NCBI RefSeq assembly: GCF_024166365.1
Contig: NC_064838.1
Span: 75,780,001 to 75,844,000 of the forward strand
DNA length: 64,000 bases
Direction of reading: 5' to 3'
From: Elephas maximus indicus
Taxonomy: Eukaryota; Chordata; Mammalia; Proboscidea; Elephantidae
Made by a program: the position numbers and the translations under genes. The notes below the pieces were generated by a model, which had not been told where the DNA came from, did not search any database, and worked only from the letters and a program-made list of their open reading frames with translations. Of the stretch, positions 11,729 through 24,300 are shown piece after piece (within the stretch, counting starts at the first letter, position 1; every line of letters begins with the position of its first letter).

Positions 11729-14700
11729 TTTATTTAAGAGCTCTCTTTGGAAAACAGTGGATTTTGTTTTTCTTTCAGGAAGTGAACCTTGCATTCATTT
11801 CACTCAACGATAGAAATGGAAATCTTGCCAGAGGTTCCATTTTATTCTGAAAATTATGCTTATGAATATGATAGACTTCCCTTGAACCACGTTCTTTGTC
11901 CTCTATGTGTATGTACTGTTTTGTTTTTATTAAGGAGTTTTGTTATGCTGCTCAATCTTTTAGTGACTGACCCTCTGACATCACCCACTACATAAAGGGC
12001 ACTCATGATATTATTTTCTTGTGTCTCTATGAAAGCCCAATGATCTTCCACTAGTCATCTTTCAAATAGAGTGCATCTTATCCCTGTATCAGGGAATTTT
12101 TGAATCCCAACTCCTAGTGTTCATCACTGCGTGGCAGTATTAGGTTTCTGCCAGTGTCCCCATCTGCATATATTCATAAAATAGACATTTCCAAAGTTAT
12201 CTGAGCACTATGATTATGGCTTTCTAATGCAAAAGCTATACAAAGAAAAAGAAGAATTGAAACATCTGAATTGTGGTGTTAGCAGAGGGTATTTAACATA
12301 CTATGGCCTGCCTGAAGAATGTAATGAATTAACTTACTTTGATTATGACCATGTCTAAATTTTATCTCACAGCATTGTGACAGTAAGCTAAGTCAATCCT
12401 TGAGGAAAAATGTAAATATATATTTCACTTCTTTCCACATATAGCTATGCTTAACATTTCTCTAATTCTAAAAGTTCATTTGGAAGCAGAACAATATGGA
12501 AATTGCATTTAAATTTTGAAAGATTAATGAACTGTTGTTGATAATAAGACAGATTATAATGTTGTAAAAATTAAAATCAAGTAATACTGGCTTGAAAAAC
12601 ACACTCATAAACATAAACTAACTTAAATTCATATATACATTTAAGATCAGGGTGTTTCAGTCAGGATGGTTCTGTTTGCAAATGATAGAAAACTCAACTA
12701 AAACCTTTTTGAAATATAAAGATACTTATAATTGGCCATAATAACTGTAAACTTCAGGGTTTATATGGCAAGCTTCAGGGTTAGTTGATAACGTGTATCA
12801 ATTTTGTGTAAAGGAGCCATGCATGCAAATAAAATTTTAGGTCACTAATTTAGGGTTCCAGTTTAAACTCCTAGTCAGGTTGAGTCTTGGTCCAACTGAG
12901 AATGAAGTGATTAAGTTAAGAGACATTCTCTTGGATCAGAAGTTAAATCTTCATGTTGTGACTATTCGTGAAAGCAATTGCTGATGGTGTTTGAGAAATA
13001 GATCATTATGGTTCTAGCTGATCTAGATTCAGGCTTAGATCAACAACATCTACTCCAGTCCAGAACTGCAGAACTGTGATTATCTACCTTCTCAAGAATT
13101 GGAGGGTAAATTTCAGAAACTTACCTAGTCCCAATGTTCTCTGCCTCTGAGCCATAGGGTTTATTGGGTATAGGCCCTCTAACAGTCAGAGTAAGGCCTT
13201 CCTCCCCTAGGAATATGGTTAGACAAGAGAATCTGGGGCTTGTTCTCCTTTAATTTTGGAATAAATATTATTTACTTTGTCTAAAGACTTACTAATATAA
13301 AACTCAAAATTTATCTTATTTTAGAATTTTCTTTTCACATTACAGACATTTCTCATTACTTGGTCGTCCGCTACTTTTTCTTGGCAAGATCCAAGTCTTT
13401 TTCCTCTAGGGATTGTCTAGGGAAGAAAAGTGTCCAGGAGAGGTAACTTCATTTGAATTTCTTCCAAATATTCTAACAAACTAATTTATAATGAACTTTC
13501 ATTTAAAACAGTGATGATGTAAAAAGCCACGCACTATGCCTGCGCATATAAATGGAAGAATTACTCCTGATAGAATGACTCAAGCGATTTCTGAAAACTC
13601 AAATTTCTCTCTAGGCTGGAGATTCTCCTTAACTGGCATCTAGTTCTGTAGAGGTTTTCTTTTATATTTTCTGTTGATACACTTCTCTCACTGCTTGTAT
13701 GAATTTCTGGAAGGTCATGATTTTCTGGAGTGAGACTGGAGAGAGGTAGGGGCGTTTTTCTAATGAGGAAAGAAATGATCCTTCATATGTTTTTTGAATG
13801 ACTCAGTTGCTGAGAAGCTCTGCTCCTATCCGTGAAAAAGCTCTGTCATTGGCTTTTCTGGGAAGTTAAATCCCAGTATTTGTCTTGTTAGGCACAGGGT
13901 TAGTGACTAGGGACATGAGTGTTACCCTAAATCCTTAATCAAAGTAAAGTGCTTTTTAGTTGCTTCATTGTAATTGATTAAAAAGAGAAAAATTCAAATA
14001 GTTAATTTCAGTGTTTTTTTTTCTTTTTTGTGTCATTAAATAACAGGCTTGGCTAGGTTAATTTCCATTAATTTGTCCAGTTTTTACACAGTCATGCAAA
14101 CATAACATCTTCATTGTTTTTTGAACACATTTTCTTAACAGGTGAGAACATTCATCTGTTTACTATCTTTGTACTATAAAAGTTGATATTATTTTTACAT
14201 GTCTTCATATTCATTTTTTTCATATTCTAGGCATCCACTTTGGAAACATATACACTTCTATGCTTATCTGAAAAAAAAAAAAAGGATGGACAGCTTGTGT
14301 GGAAGTATGAAAAGAGTAACCACTTGAAACTATTTGTAGATCCACTGATCAGGCACACATCGTCATGTGTTCTGTGGTTGTAGAGAAATAAAAGGTATTT
14401 CTCCATGAAAGAAGGCCTGATTTTCAGTACCAAGGACAGGACCCACAAGGTGAGTTTTAAAAACACCTGAAAGAGGGTACTCATTAAAAATTTACATGAT
14501 ATATTGAAATATAGCTAATGTCTTAAATATATTTCATTAGATTAATTCCAAATTTGTAAAATTAAGCAAGAGAAACACAGAAATTAACCAGAACATAATA
14601 GTCTATTTGGCTTTACTATTTTAGCCTGATAGACATTTACTGTCCATTTGACGAATAACAAAGGAACATGTTATGCATTGCAAATAAGTCAACAGATTTT

Positions 14701-14784
14701 TAATCTTGGTTCATAGGTTACGTCATATGTTAGTAAAGATTTATAATTAACTTAAATGTATTTGAACTAAATAATAATAATAAA
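11729..14784. other. Intergenic sequence between type A and type B OR
   Basis: No gene seen. It aligns with 34471-37430 of module 2. The interval from about 12655 to 13200 ('gtttgcaaatgatagaaaac', 'agcttcagggttagttgata') resembles a mammalian interspersed repeat that I cannot name; its module 2 copy lies at about 35335-35900. Confidence 0.5.
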
Positions 14785-14948
14785 ATAAAAACTCGTTGCC
14801 ATCAAGTCCACTGAATTCCAACTCATAGCAACCCTGTAGGACAGAGTAGATCTGCCCCATAGTGTTTCCAGGGAGCTGCTAGTGGATTCAAACTGCTGAT
14901 CTTTAGCTTAATAGCTAAGCTCTTAACCACTGCACCACCAAGTTTCCA
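14785..14948 (+). repeat. AfroSINE shared with module 2
   Basis: A full-length diverged AfroSINE ending 'accactgcaccaccaagttt'. It is flanked by 'atttgaac'-like direct repeats (near 14759 and 14950). The same insertion is in module 2 at 37431-37597 with the same flanks, so it predates the duplication. Confidence 0.85.
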
Positions 14949-15840
14949 CATTTGAACAAAAGAATTTAAAACTATCTATTAGATCAAGTGTGTCAGGGTA
15001 TAAAGAACAAATAACTGTTATGTCTGGAAGCTTGATAAGTCATTTTATGTGTGAATATTTGAAAATTATGACAACAACCTTGTTAGTATTTATACAAAAG
15101 AAATGGGTGATCAGGAAGTATCTTGTTTACTGCCACTTAGACTTATAAAACTGTAATTGTAATGTACTATACAGGTTATTTTTGTTACTATGGTATTTTA
15201 ATTTCTATTTGTAAAAAAAAACATGTTCTTATAAAAATATGTGAAATGATTTTTTTTTTCTAGAAAGATGTTAACTTAGTAGTTTAGGTTGAAAGCCTAG
15301 TAATAATTTTATCTTTTATAATATCAAATCTTTGAGGACTGAAACTATGGTGACTAGTTTACATACTCACTTTTTTTTAACCTGTAAATAATTTAACTGG
15401 CCAATAGAATATTTATTTCACTGAAATCCAGCATTGATTATTAATAAGATTAAGAGCATCAGACCTTGCTGAAAATAAGTAGTTAAAAAAACTAATTAGG
15501 CATAAACTATCTTTACCATTATATTCTTCAACAGCTGTGCCTTTATCAATCTCTACCTTCAAAAATGATATAACTCCTTAATTACCTGGACACATAGAGT
15601 GCTCATTACAGCTGGTTTCTAAAAGAAAGTTCAAAATTCTTCTGCATATATTTCCTTTCCTCATCCAAACCAATATAAATGAAATTAGCTTGTCTGCATT
15701 TGAGGTTTATTAATTCAGCAACTTCCTCTAACAATCAATAATACTAAAGTTTGTGTTTGTATCTATGTATGTACTATTCTCTCTTATTTGAATTTTTTCC
15801 TTAACCATAAGAGATAGGGACCCTGAGGAATCAATGTCCT
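14949..15840. other. Intergenic sequence, no gene seen
   Basis: Non-coding AT-rich sequence aligning with 37598-38495. I find no repeat or gene that I can name. Confidence 0.5.
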
Positions 15841-16046
15841 TGTTTTTTTTTTTTAGTTGTTGTTGTTTTTCCTTTTGAATTTTCTTTTCTTTTTCCCATT
15901 TTCCTTCCTTTCCTTTCTCTTTTCTTCCTTTTCCTTCTGGCTTCCTCTCCTCTCCACCCATCTTCTCTCCTCCCTTCTTTTCTTTTTCTTTTCCTCTCTT
16001 CTCCCTTTTCCCCTTCCTTTCTTTTCATTTTCTTTTTTATCCATTA
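15841..16046 (+). repeat. Long polypyrimidine (T/C) tract
   Basis: Around 200 bases are nearly all T and C on the plus strand (ttcctttcctttctc-type). A similar tract is at 38502-38690 in module 2. Open frames of 60-65 codons on either strand are low-complexity artefacts, rich in K/E/R or in F/L/S. Confidence 0.9.
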
Positions 16047-16529
16047 TTTTCTAGGATGGGCTCTGTGTTTATTTGCAATGGCTTTCCAAGAAAACTCTGG
16101 AGTAAGTCTGGGAAGCCTCAGAGGTTAGCCTTCCAGTACGCTTTCACTAGAAGATATCTTTCTGAAGATTTCTTAAGAATGCTATCCCCACTTAACACAT
16201 TGTTATCTGTATTGCTTGTGTATATTGATTTCTTAAATATAATTTCTTTGCTTCCTTATTTGATTCTTTTCTTTCATTTTCTACTCTTTAGGTGTCCATC
16301 TGATGCATGGGCACAATTTTTTCCTTTTTCCTGCTTAACTTTTATCAGTATACATACCATGACAGTTAGATATTACTACACATGTACAACAATGTACAGT
16401 TTTATCCTGTGCCTAAAAATGGGTGTTTGTGAGTTATAGGTATGTAAGATTCTAAGTGATACAGTTATCACCAAATTGACAAAGATCCAGATGATTTGTT
16501 TTGATGGAATATCCATGGTGAAACATTCA
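16047..16529. other. Intergenic sequence, no gene seen
   Basis: Aligns with 38691-39190. A 127-codon frame at 16056-16439 resembles no protein I know. Its module 2 counterpart breaks early, so I do not call it a gene. Confidence 0.5.
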
Positions 16530-16975
16530 AGAACAATAATAAAAGCTATTGTTTATTGATTCTTTATCAGGTTCCAGGGAGTGTTCTAGGGACTTTACAT
16601 GCAAAAACACACACAAAATTTAAGAGGTACTATTCAGTATCCTGGAAACCCAGGCAACATAGTGGTTAAGTGCTACTGCTGCTAATTAAAGGGTCAGCAG
16701 TTCGAATCCACCAGGCGCTCCTCGGGACCTCTATGGGGCAGTTCTACTCCATCCTGTAGGGTCTCTATGAGTCGGAATCGGCTCTACAGCACTGTGTTTG
16801 GTTTGGGGTTCATTTAGTATCCGCATTTTACAAATTTGAAACTGAAGCACAAAGAGGTTTAATAAGTTGCCCAAGTTGACATAGATAGTAAGTGGTGAAG
16901 GTGGAATTCCTACACAGACAGTGTTGTTCTGGAGTACACATTATTCATCACTGCTACTCTCTCTCTCCAAGGAAG
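16530..16975 (-). repeat. MIR SINE, antisense, split by an AfroSINE
   Basis: The plus strand reads as reverse-complement MIR: 'ttccagggagtgttctaggg', then, after the AfroSINE, 'gaaactgaagcacaaagagg', 'aagttgcccaagttgacata' and 'agtaagtggtgaaggtggaa'. MIR is an old mammal-wide SINE. The module 2 copy at 39190-39430 lacks the AfroSINE. Confidence 0.85.
16643..16811 (-). repeat. AfroSINE, antisense, module 1 only
   Basis: Reverse-complement AfroSINE (ggaaacccaggcaacatagt ... agcactgtgtttggtttggg). It has 11-bp flanking repeats with one mismatch (attcagtatcc 16632-16642, atttagtatcc 16812-16822). Module 2 has the empty MIR site near 39300, so this is a module 1 insertion or was gained after the split. 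Confidence 0.9.
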
Positions 16976-17800
16976 TCCTGGGCCTTAGCTTTTCCAGCTA
17001 AGACTCTGCAGATGAAGCATTAGCTTGCAGGCTTTTCAGTAAGAGAGAACAAAGGAAAACTTTGATCTCATCAATGCTCCTAACTGTATCAAGTCAAATC
17101 ATTAGGTACACACTGAATGAGAGACCTTCACCATTATTTGGTCACTGTAATGATCAAGTCTCAATACTAACTAGCATTTTTAAAGTAACAGTGATGAGCT
17201 TGGAGACTGTTGTTTAATTATGTAAATAGAAATATCCAGGAGAATAACATAAGGTGGGGTTTCACTGATAGTATCACAGACTGTTGGACTGGGAAGGATT
17301 CTGAAGTCATCTAATTTAATTATTTTATTTTCCAACGAATAAATTGAGACAGGCTTGTGACTAAATTTATAATAAGATCGTATTATAAGGGTACTTAACA
17401 CACATAGAACAACTCTAAGTACTGGCTGTATGTCAATAGAGTATAAAAGTGTGTTAAGAGTTCTGGGAAAAGCAAAGAGGAAATGGAAAGCATTGGTGGA
17501 TCCTTAAGGAGAGATAAACACTCTGTGTCCAATAATTGCTACAGAGAACAATGTGCTAAATAATTTTGTGGTTATCTGATACATTTCAAATTCCAGACTC
17601 TTCAAATTTAACGAGAGATTCATAAAGACGGAACAACCTTTGAGGCAGGAAGGACAGTACTTCTAATAGTGGAATATCATAATATTTAGTGAGATATTCA
17701 TGAAGAGGGGTTATTTTTGGTGCTATATAGTTCATATTGTGAAGGTACTCACCACAAAAATTACCAACTCTAAATACTCATTCTATGTCAATTTATTTGT
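16976..17800. other. Intergenic sequence upstream of type B OR
   Basis: Non-coding sequence partly aligning with 39431-40480 of module 2, with indels. No gene seen. Confidence 0.5.
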
Positions 17801-17809
17801 TTAGTGTTT

Positions 17810-17930
17810 ATTTTCAACAGCAGAGAAAAAGTTTCTTGAGGGCAGAAATCCTTTCCTTCTCTGTCATTGTTGACTTCGGTGCCAAGCACTCTCGTTTTTT
17901 AAAGAAGGATTATTAAATGAATGAATGGCT
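17810..17930 (+). repeat. Likely L2/MIR-class remnant
   Basis: The phrases 'tttcttgagggcagaaatcc', 'gtgccaagcactctcg' and 'attaaatgaatgaatggc' are typical of the old L2/MIR 3' end. The module 2 copy is at about 40500-40615. The exact family is uncertain. Confidence 0.5.
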
Positions 17931-18238
17931 CTAGGGCCTCTGACTGATTTTCTCTATACAAGACCAACTAAGATTTAGAGATAGAATCTCTTATTTGTAG
18001 GCTCAAAGCAATCATCCAAGAAGGACTAGAATTGTTAAGGGAAGACATATTGGGATCTTTGGAAAAGAAACTCGGTAGATATTTCTAAATGTTTATTATG
18101 GATAAGCCACCTTTGGAGATTAATAGTGAAGAAGTGCTCCATGTCCTAATGGACATACTCATAATTGTCCTCATGATTTCATTACAGGTCTTGTTCTCCT
18201 GAGTTCTCATCTTTGAAACAGGTCTTGTAGAAGAGTAA

Positions 18239-19237
18239 ATGGGACACAGTAACAATGTAACAGAATTTGTCCTCCTGGGACTCACTCAGGATCCTGAGGG
18301 CCAAAAAGTGTTATTTATCATGTTTTTGCTCATCTACATTGTGACGATGGTGGGCAACCTACTTATTGTCATGACTGTTATTGTCAGCCCATCCCTTGGC
18401 TCTCCCATGTACTTCTTCCTTGCCTATCTGTCATTCATGGATGCTGTTTATTCCACTACTATTTCCCCCAAAATGATTGGAGACTTACTCTGTGATAAAA
18501 AGACTATTTCCTTTGTAGCTTGCATGGGCCGACTCTTTATACAACACTTATTTGGCGGTGCTGAGGTCTTTCTTCTGGTGGCAATGGCCTCTGACCGCTA
18601 TGTGGCCATCTGTAAGCCACTGCATTACTTGACCATCATGAATCGACAGGTTTGCATTCTGTTGCTAGTGGTGGCCTGGGTTGGAGGTTTTTTGCACTCT
18701 TTGGTTCAACTTCTCTTTGTGTACAGCCTCCCCTTCTGTGGTCCCAACGTTATTGACCACTTCATCTGCGACATGTACCCATTATTGGAACTTGCTTGCT
18801 CTAACACCTATTTTATAGGCCTCACTGTTGTTGCCAATGGAGGAGCTAACTGTATGGCAATTTTTATCCTTCTACTAATCTCGTATGGAGTCATCTTACG
18901 CTCTCTGAAGACTCACAGTCAGGAAGGGAGGCTCAAAGCCCTGTCTACCTGCAGCTCCCACATCACAGTGGTTGTCCTCTTCTTTGTTCCCTGTATTTTC
19001 ATGTATGTTAGACCTGTTTCCAACTTTCCCATTGACAAATCTATAACTGTGGTTTATACAGTTATCACTCCCATGTTGAATCCTCTGATATACACCCTGA
19101 GAAATTCTGAGATGAAAAATGCTATGGAAAAAATCTGGAGTAGAAAGTTAACCACATGTAGAATAAGAATTTGCATCCACACTGAAAATATCATTGCTAA
19201 TTCTAAAGCAAGAAATAGACAAAAATTATCACAATGA
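18239..19237 (+). CDS. OR4A: Olfactory receptor, family 4 subfamily A-like (type B copy 1), intact
   Basis: Encodes a 332-residue seven-transmembrane odorant receptor, expected in the cilia of olfactory neurons and coupled to the G-olf/cAMP pathway. Visible marks: NNVT sequon (residues 5-8), GN of TM1 (39-40), [10 protein letters not shown] before TM2, Cys95 at the TM3 start, DRYVAIC (119-125), ECL2 cysteines 167, 177 and 187, SY of TM5 (215-216), KALSTCSSH (233-241) and NPLIYTLRN (281-289). The start is the first ATG before the sequon, as in the sister copy. TM3 ends MASDRY instead of the usual MAYDRY. The C-terminal tail is about 25-30 residues longer than in many family 4 receptors. Overall wording (for example [11 protein letters not shown] and [10 protein letters not shown]) recalls human OR4A5/OR4A15/OR4A16. 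It is about 90% identical to the copy at 40920. As usual for ORs the coding part is one exon; upstream non-coding exons cannot be placed. Confidence 0.93.
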   Translation: MGHSNNVTEFVLLGLTQDPEGQKVLFIMFLLIYIVTMVGNLLIVMTVIVSPSLGSPMYFFLAYLSFMDAVYSTTISPKMIGDLLCDKKTISFVACMGRLFIQHLFGGAEVFLLVAMASDRYVAICKPLHYLTIMNRQVCILLLVVAWVGGFLHSLVQLLFVYSLPFCGPNVIDHFICDMYPLLELACSNTYFIGLTVVANGGANCMAIFILLLISYGVILRSLKTHSQEGRLKALSTCSSHITVVVLFFVPCIFMYVRPVSNFPIDKSITVVYTVITPMLNPLIYTLRNSEMKNAMEKIWSRKLTTCRIRICIHTENIIANSKARNRQKLSQ

Positions 19238-20470
19238 ACGATTAAGTCAATTCAATGGATTCTCTACGAATACTTCTCTTTACTGATACAAAGGCATCTA
19301 AAATGCAGAGTAAATTATTCTTTGACATTACAGTTAAACTAATAGAGGCATTCTAGAGGCTGGATAAATGGCATAAGTATTTTTCCTGTTATAAATAAAA
19401 ATAAAACTAAGCTCACATTATAATTTTATTTTTCTCAGTATATACTGAAGCAGAACTTAGAAAAAATTTTTTTCCTTTTAAAAAGACAAAAAAAAAAAAA
19501 AACAGGTTACATTTGAAAATTTCCTATCATCCCAATTAATGAGAAAACAATTTGGCCAATACTTAGAACAAATTTTTGAGGCCAAGGGTGTGTTTTTAAA
19601 ATTTTATGGTTCATAATTCTATGAGCACAACAGCTTTTTTTAGCTCCACTATGCATTTTGTGTTTAAGATTATTTCTGTTCCTCTGGGCAATGTCTATGT
19701 ATTTATAATTCTGCACATTTTAGTGGGATATGATATTGTGTTTGTTTTGAGACACCATCAGTGAACAATTTTGATAGATGGGATGGGGTTGATGAAGAAA
19801 ACTCTTTCTAAGTCTTGATTAGAGGTCAGATACTACTCTTTCACTTTGGATTTAAAAATAACACTAATCTAAGTTATAAACATATTTATATTTTCCTCAT
19901 TAGTTATTACGTGCATTTTTTCTGATTCTGAAAAGATTAGATAGAGCTGCTGATTTTATCTTCATGAAATTGAAGATATGGAAAGAAATGTGTTATTTTG
20001 CATCAGCAGCATGTTTCCTAAAAGTTGTATTAAACTTAAATATTTTTTATGTAGAGAGACTTAGTGATGATCTGTTTTGGTAAAAACAAAATTTTGTTTT
20101 TTTCAATTTTATTAAAAAAATTTTTTTTCTCAGCCTACAGCCCATCCAGAAACTGCCCAAAACCAGAAAGCAGAAAGAATTTTCTCAGTGTAATATGGAA
20201 CATTATCTATGCTTAAAAAGAGTTTGCTTTTCTAACTAAAAGAAAGATTTTGGAACTTATATTTTTAAGTTTTAGTGTATAATTTTTCATCTATATCCAA
20301 CAACATATGCAATTCTTTATAAATCTTGTAGCCTCTTACCTAGTATATTATCGAAATCGTTGAAACTACCTGATTGGGCCTCTCTGATGCCATTTTCCAC
20401 CTCTTCTCAGAAGCAATCCCATTCCTAATTTTTTAATCATAGTTAAAAATAGTTTAACTATGTATGTATC
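19238..20470. other. 3' flank of type B OR 1, with empty L1 target site
   Basis: Non-coding; aligns with 41907-42085 plus 48286-49345 of module 2. The sequence ataaataaaaata at 19391-19403 is the unoccupied counterpart of the 13-bp duplication around the module 2 L1. It contains an AATAAA-like motif that could end the OR transcript. Confidence 0.7.
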
Positions 20471-21286
20471 CATAAAGCATATTGTCTAGACTTTCTTATT
20501 CTAGTAGTTTCCTTATGGAATATTTGGTGTTGTCTATGTGTAGGATCATATCATCTGTGAATAGGGATAGTTTTACCAATTCATTTTCAATTTATATGCC
20601 ATTATTTCTTTTTCTTGCCTTATTGCTCTAGCTAGGACTTCAAGAACTAGGTTAAATAGGAGTGGTGATAAAGGGCCTCCATGTCTTGTTTGTGTCCTCA
20701 GGGGGAATGCTTTCAGCCTCTCTCCATTGAGAATGATGTTGGCTTTTGGTTTTGTATAGATGCCCTTTATTATGTTGAGGAATTTCTCTACTTTCCTATT
20801 TTATTGAGAGTTTTTATCAGGAGTGTTGGGCTTTATCAAATGTCAATTGTGTTACCATGCGATTTTTTTCTTTAGTCCTATTGGTATGATGGAATATGTT
20901 GATTGATTTTCCAATGTTGAACCATCTATGTTGATTGATTTTCCAATGTTGAACCATCCTTGTATACCTGGTATGAATCCCACTTGGTAGTAGTGTATTA
21001 CTTTTTTAATATGATGGTGAGTTCTATCGGCTAGAATTTGGTTAAGCATTTTTCTTTTATGTACATGAGAGATAAAATTTGGTCTGTACTGTTATATATT
21101 TTAAATGTATGTGTTTTCCTGGCTTTGGTACCAGGGTTTCACTGGTTTTATAGAATGAATTTGGGAGGTTTCCTTCATTTCTTTGCTCTGAAATAGTTTG
21201 AATAAATAGTACTGGTGTGAGCTCTTCTCGAATATTTGGTAGAATTCTCCAGTGAAACTGTCCAGGCCAGGGCTTTTATTTGTTGG

Positions 21287-21321
<35 letters not shown>

Positions 21322-24300
21322 TCATTCTATCTCTTGTTACACATTTTTCAGATTTTCTATCTCAGTTTTTGTTCATTTAGATAGGTAGTGTGTTTCTAGA
21401 AATTCATCCATTTCCTCTAGTTTCTCAAATTTGTTGGGTTACAATTTTTCATAGTATTCTGTTATGATCTTCTTTATTTTAGTTAGGTTTGTTGTAATGT
21501 CTCTTTTCTCATCTTCTTTGGGTTATTTCTTTCCTCTCCTGTTTTTCTTTTGTCAGCTTGTCCAATGGTTTGCTGAATTTTTTATTGTTTCAAAGAACAA
21601 ACTTTTGGTCTTGTTGATTCTTTCTTTTTTTTTCTGATATTTCATTTATTTCTGGTCTATACTATTTCTTTTCTTCTGTTGACTGTGACCTCTTTTTGCT
21701 ATTCCCTTTCTATTTGTTCGAGTTGTACAGCTAACATTTTGATTTTGGTGTTTTCTATTTTGATGTGTACATTTATTGCTATAAATTGACCTCTGAACAC
21801 TGCCTTTGCTGTTTCTCAAATGGTTCGGTATGATATGTTTACATTCTCATTTGATTCTAGGAATTTTTTGATTCCCTGTTTGATTTCTTCCATTAGCCAG
21901 TGGTTTTTAAGCAAGATGTCATTCAGGTTTCATGTATTTGATTTTTTCCCTTGCTATTCTTGTTGATGTCTACTTTTATGGTGTTGGGATTACAGAGAAT
22001 GTTTTCTATTATTTTAATGTTTTAGATTTTATCGAGGGTTTTTTTATCCTAAAATGTGGCCTATTCTCGAGAATGTTTCATGTGCATTGGAAAAAATGCA
22101 CACTTTGCTGCTGTTTGGTGGAGTGTTCTATACATGTCTATGAGGTCAAGTTCAGTGATCATGGCCTTTAGAGCTGTATTTTTGCTGTTTCTAGATGTTT
22201 TGTCCTTTATACAGCGGTGTGTTGAAGTCTTCTACTATTATTGTGGAACTAAGTATTTCTCTTCTCCTTGCTCTTAGAGTTTGTTTTATGTATTTTGGAA
22301 CCCTGTCATTGAGTGTATACATATTTGATTGTCATTTCAATCATTATATAATGTACTCCCTTGTCTTTATGATTGACTTTGCCTTAAAGTTTATTTTATC
22401 TGAGAGTAATATTGGCACTCCTACCCTTTTTGGTTACTGTTTGCTTGATGTATTTTTTCTGTCTTTTTATGTTTAGTATATTTATGTCATTTTGTTAATG
22501 ATATGTCTCTTGTAGACAGTACACTGATGAATCTTTTTTTAAAAATTCGTTCTGCCATCCTCTGTCTCTTTATGGATGCATTTAACCAATTTATATTCCG
22601 TGTAATTATTGATTGATGGGTATGAGTTTATTGCTGTCATACTGTGTTTTTCTTATGTTTTTTTTTGTTCTTCCTACTTTCCTGTGCTGAGTTCCTTTTG
22701 TTTGTGGATTTTCCTTTCTTTTCTTTCATTATTATAGATTTTGTGTTTACCGAGTCTTTATGTGTTTCTTCTTTTTTTTATTTGGATGGTTAGGTTTGTT
22801 AACTTTCTTTGTGGTTTCCTTGAAATTAACCCTTATCTTCCTAACTCTGAATCAGTTGTTTATTACTTGACATTGCCTTGACATTGTTTCCATCCAAATG
22901 TTCTATACGTACCTCATTTATTCTCCTTTTTATTGTTTCGACATTGTTGTCGTTTACTGATTGACGTTTCTGTTTTCCGTTCTGAGTCTTTAAAAAAAAA
23001 GAGTCTTTAGCTTTGTTTTATTATTGAGAGTTCTTTACCTAGGTTGGTATCTGGCTGATACTGACCTATGTCCTAGACTCTGGTTGTTGTCTGATGTTGG
23101 TTCTCTAACAAAAGGTGTCACTTTAATATTTCTTGTAAGTTTGGTTTGGTTTTTTAGAATTCCCTGAATTTCTGTTCACCTGGATAAGAACTAATTTTGG
23201 TATTTTACTGGAGAGTTTTGCAGGATATATTACTCTTGGTAGGTAGTTTTATTAATTCAAGGTTATATATCTGTCACCTCATCACCTTCTTGCCTGGATT
23301 GTTCTTGCCAAGTAATTAGAGTTTAATCTTATTTTTCCTCTTTGTAAGTGACTTTTTGTTTTTCTAGTGCTCCTTTCAGGATTCTTTCTTTGTATTTGGT
23401 TTTGGCAAGTGTAATTATAATATATCATGGTGACTTTCTTTTGGAGTCCATCCTTTATTGTTCTTTGAGCTTATTGGATGGTTAGTTTTTCTTCTTTCAT
23501 GCTATTTTGGAAGTTTTCTGTCAGCACATCTTCAACAATCTTCTCTGTGTTTTCCACTTTCTACCCTTGCTCTGGAAATCCAATCATGTTACATTTTTTA
23601 TCTTGATTGTGTCCCACATAATTCTTAATTTTTCTTCATTGTTTTCTCTAATTTTTCCTCAAAGTGGTGTCCATATATTTGTCTTCAATATCACTGATTC
23701 TGTCTTCTATTGTTTCAAATTTGCTTCTAAAGACTTCTATTGAGTTGTCTATTTCTGAACCTTCTATTGAGTTGTCTATTTCTGTATCTTTCTGATTTCT
23801 AGTTGTCTTTTTTGCATGATTTCTAATTATTCATTGTGATGTTTTGTTCTTATATTATTTTCCTGAATTCTTCTATATTCTTGTCTGTGTTTTCTCTTCT
23901 TTTGGCTATGTTATCGTTGGTTTCATCTTTTTTTTTTCATGATTTTATGTATTTTTTCCTTTTTTTTTTTTTAAATCTCCTCCCTAATGTCTTGGAAAGC
24001 TGTAAGTACTAGTATTTTGAATTATCATGTAGTTCCACTGCTTTTCTTCTACTGGAACTTTATCTGATTCTTTATTTTGGTTACTTGCGGGAGCCATCTT
24101 GTCCTGCTCTCTCTGAGACTTTAAGTTCTTATTTAATTTATTGATTGTATATTTGTTTGTTTCATCCTGTTTTTTCTCTTTTGTTTTGATGTCAAAGTGG
24201 GTAGGTTGGGCTTGCTTTCTGCTTGCTTGTTGTGGGCATAATAGCTCTCACCACCTTGTCTGGTGGGCAGAGGAGCAGCAGGCAGGGTGAGCCCACTTCT

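Noticed and set aside
15831-16054. K/E/R-rich and F/L/S-rich frames
   Set aside because: Low-complexity translation of the pyrimidine tract on both strands.
16056-16439. 127-codon frame
   Set aside because: No known similarity, and the module 2 counterpart ends early. It is likely chance in AT-rich DNA.
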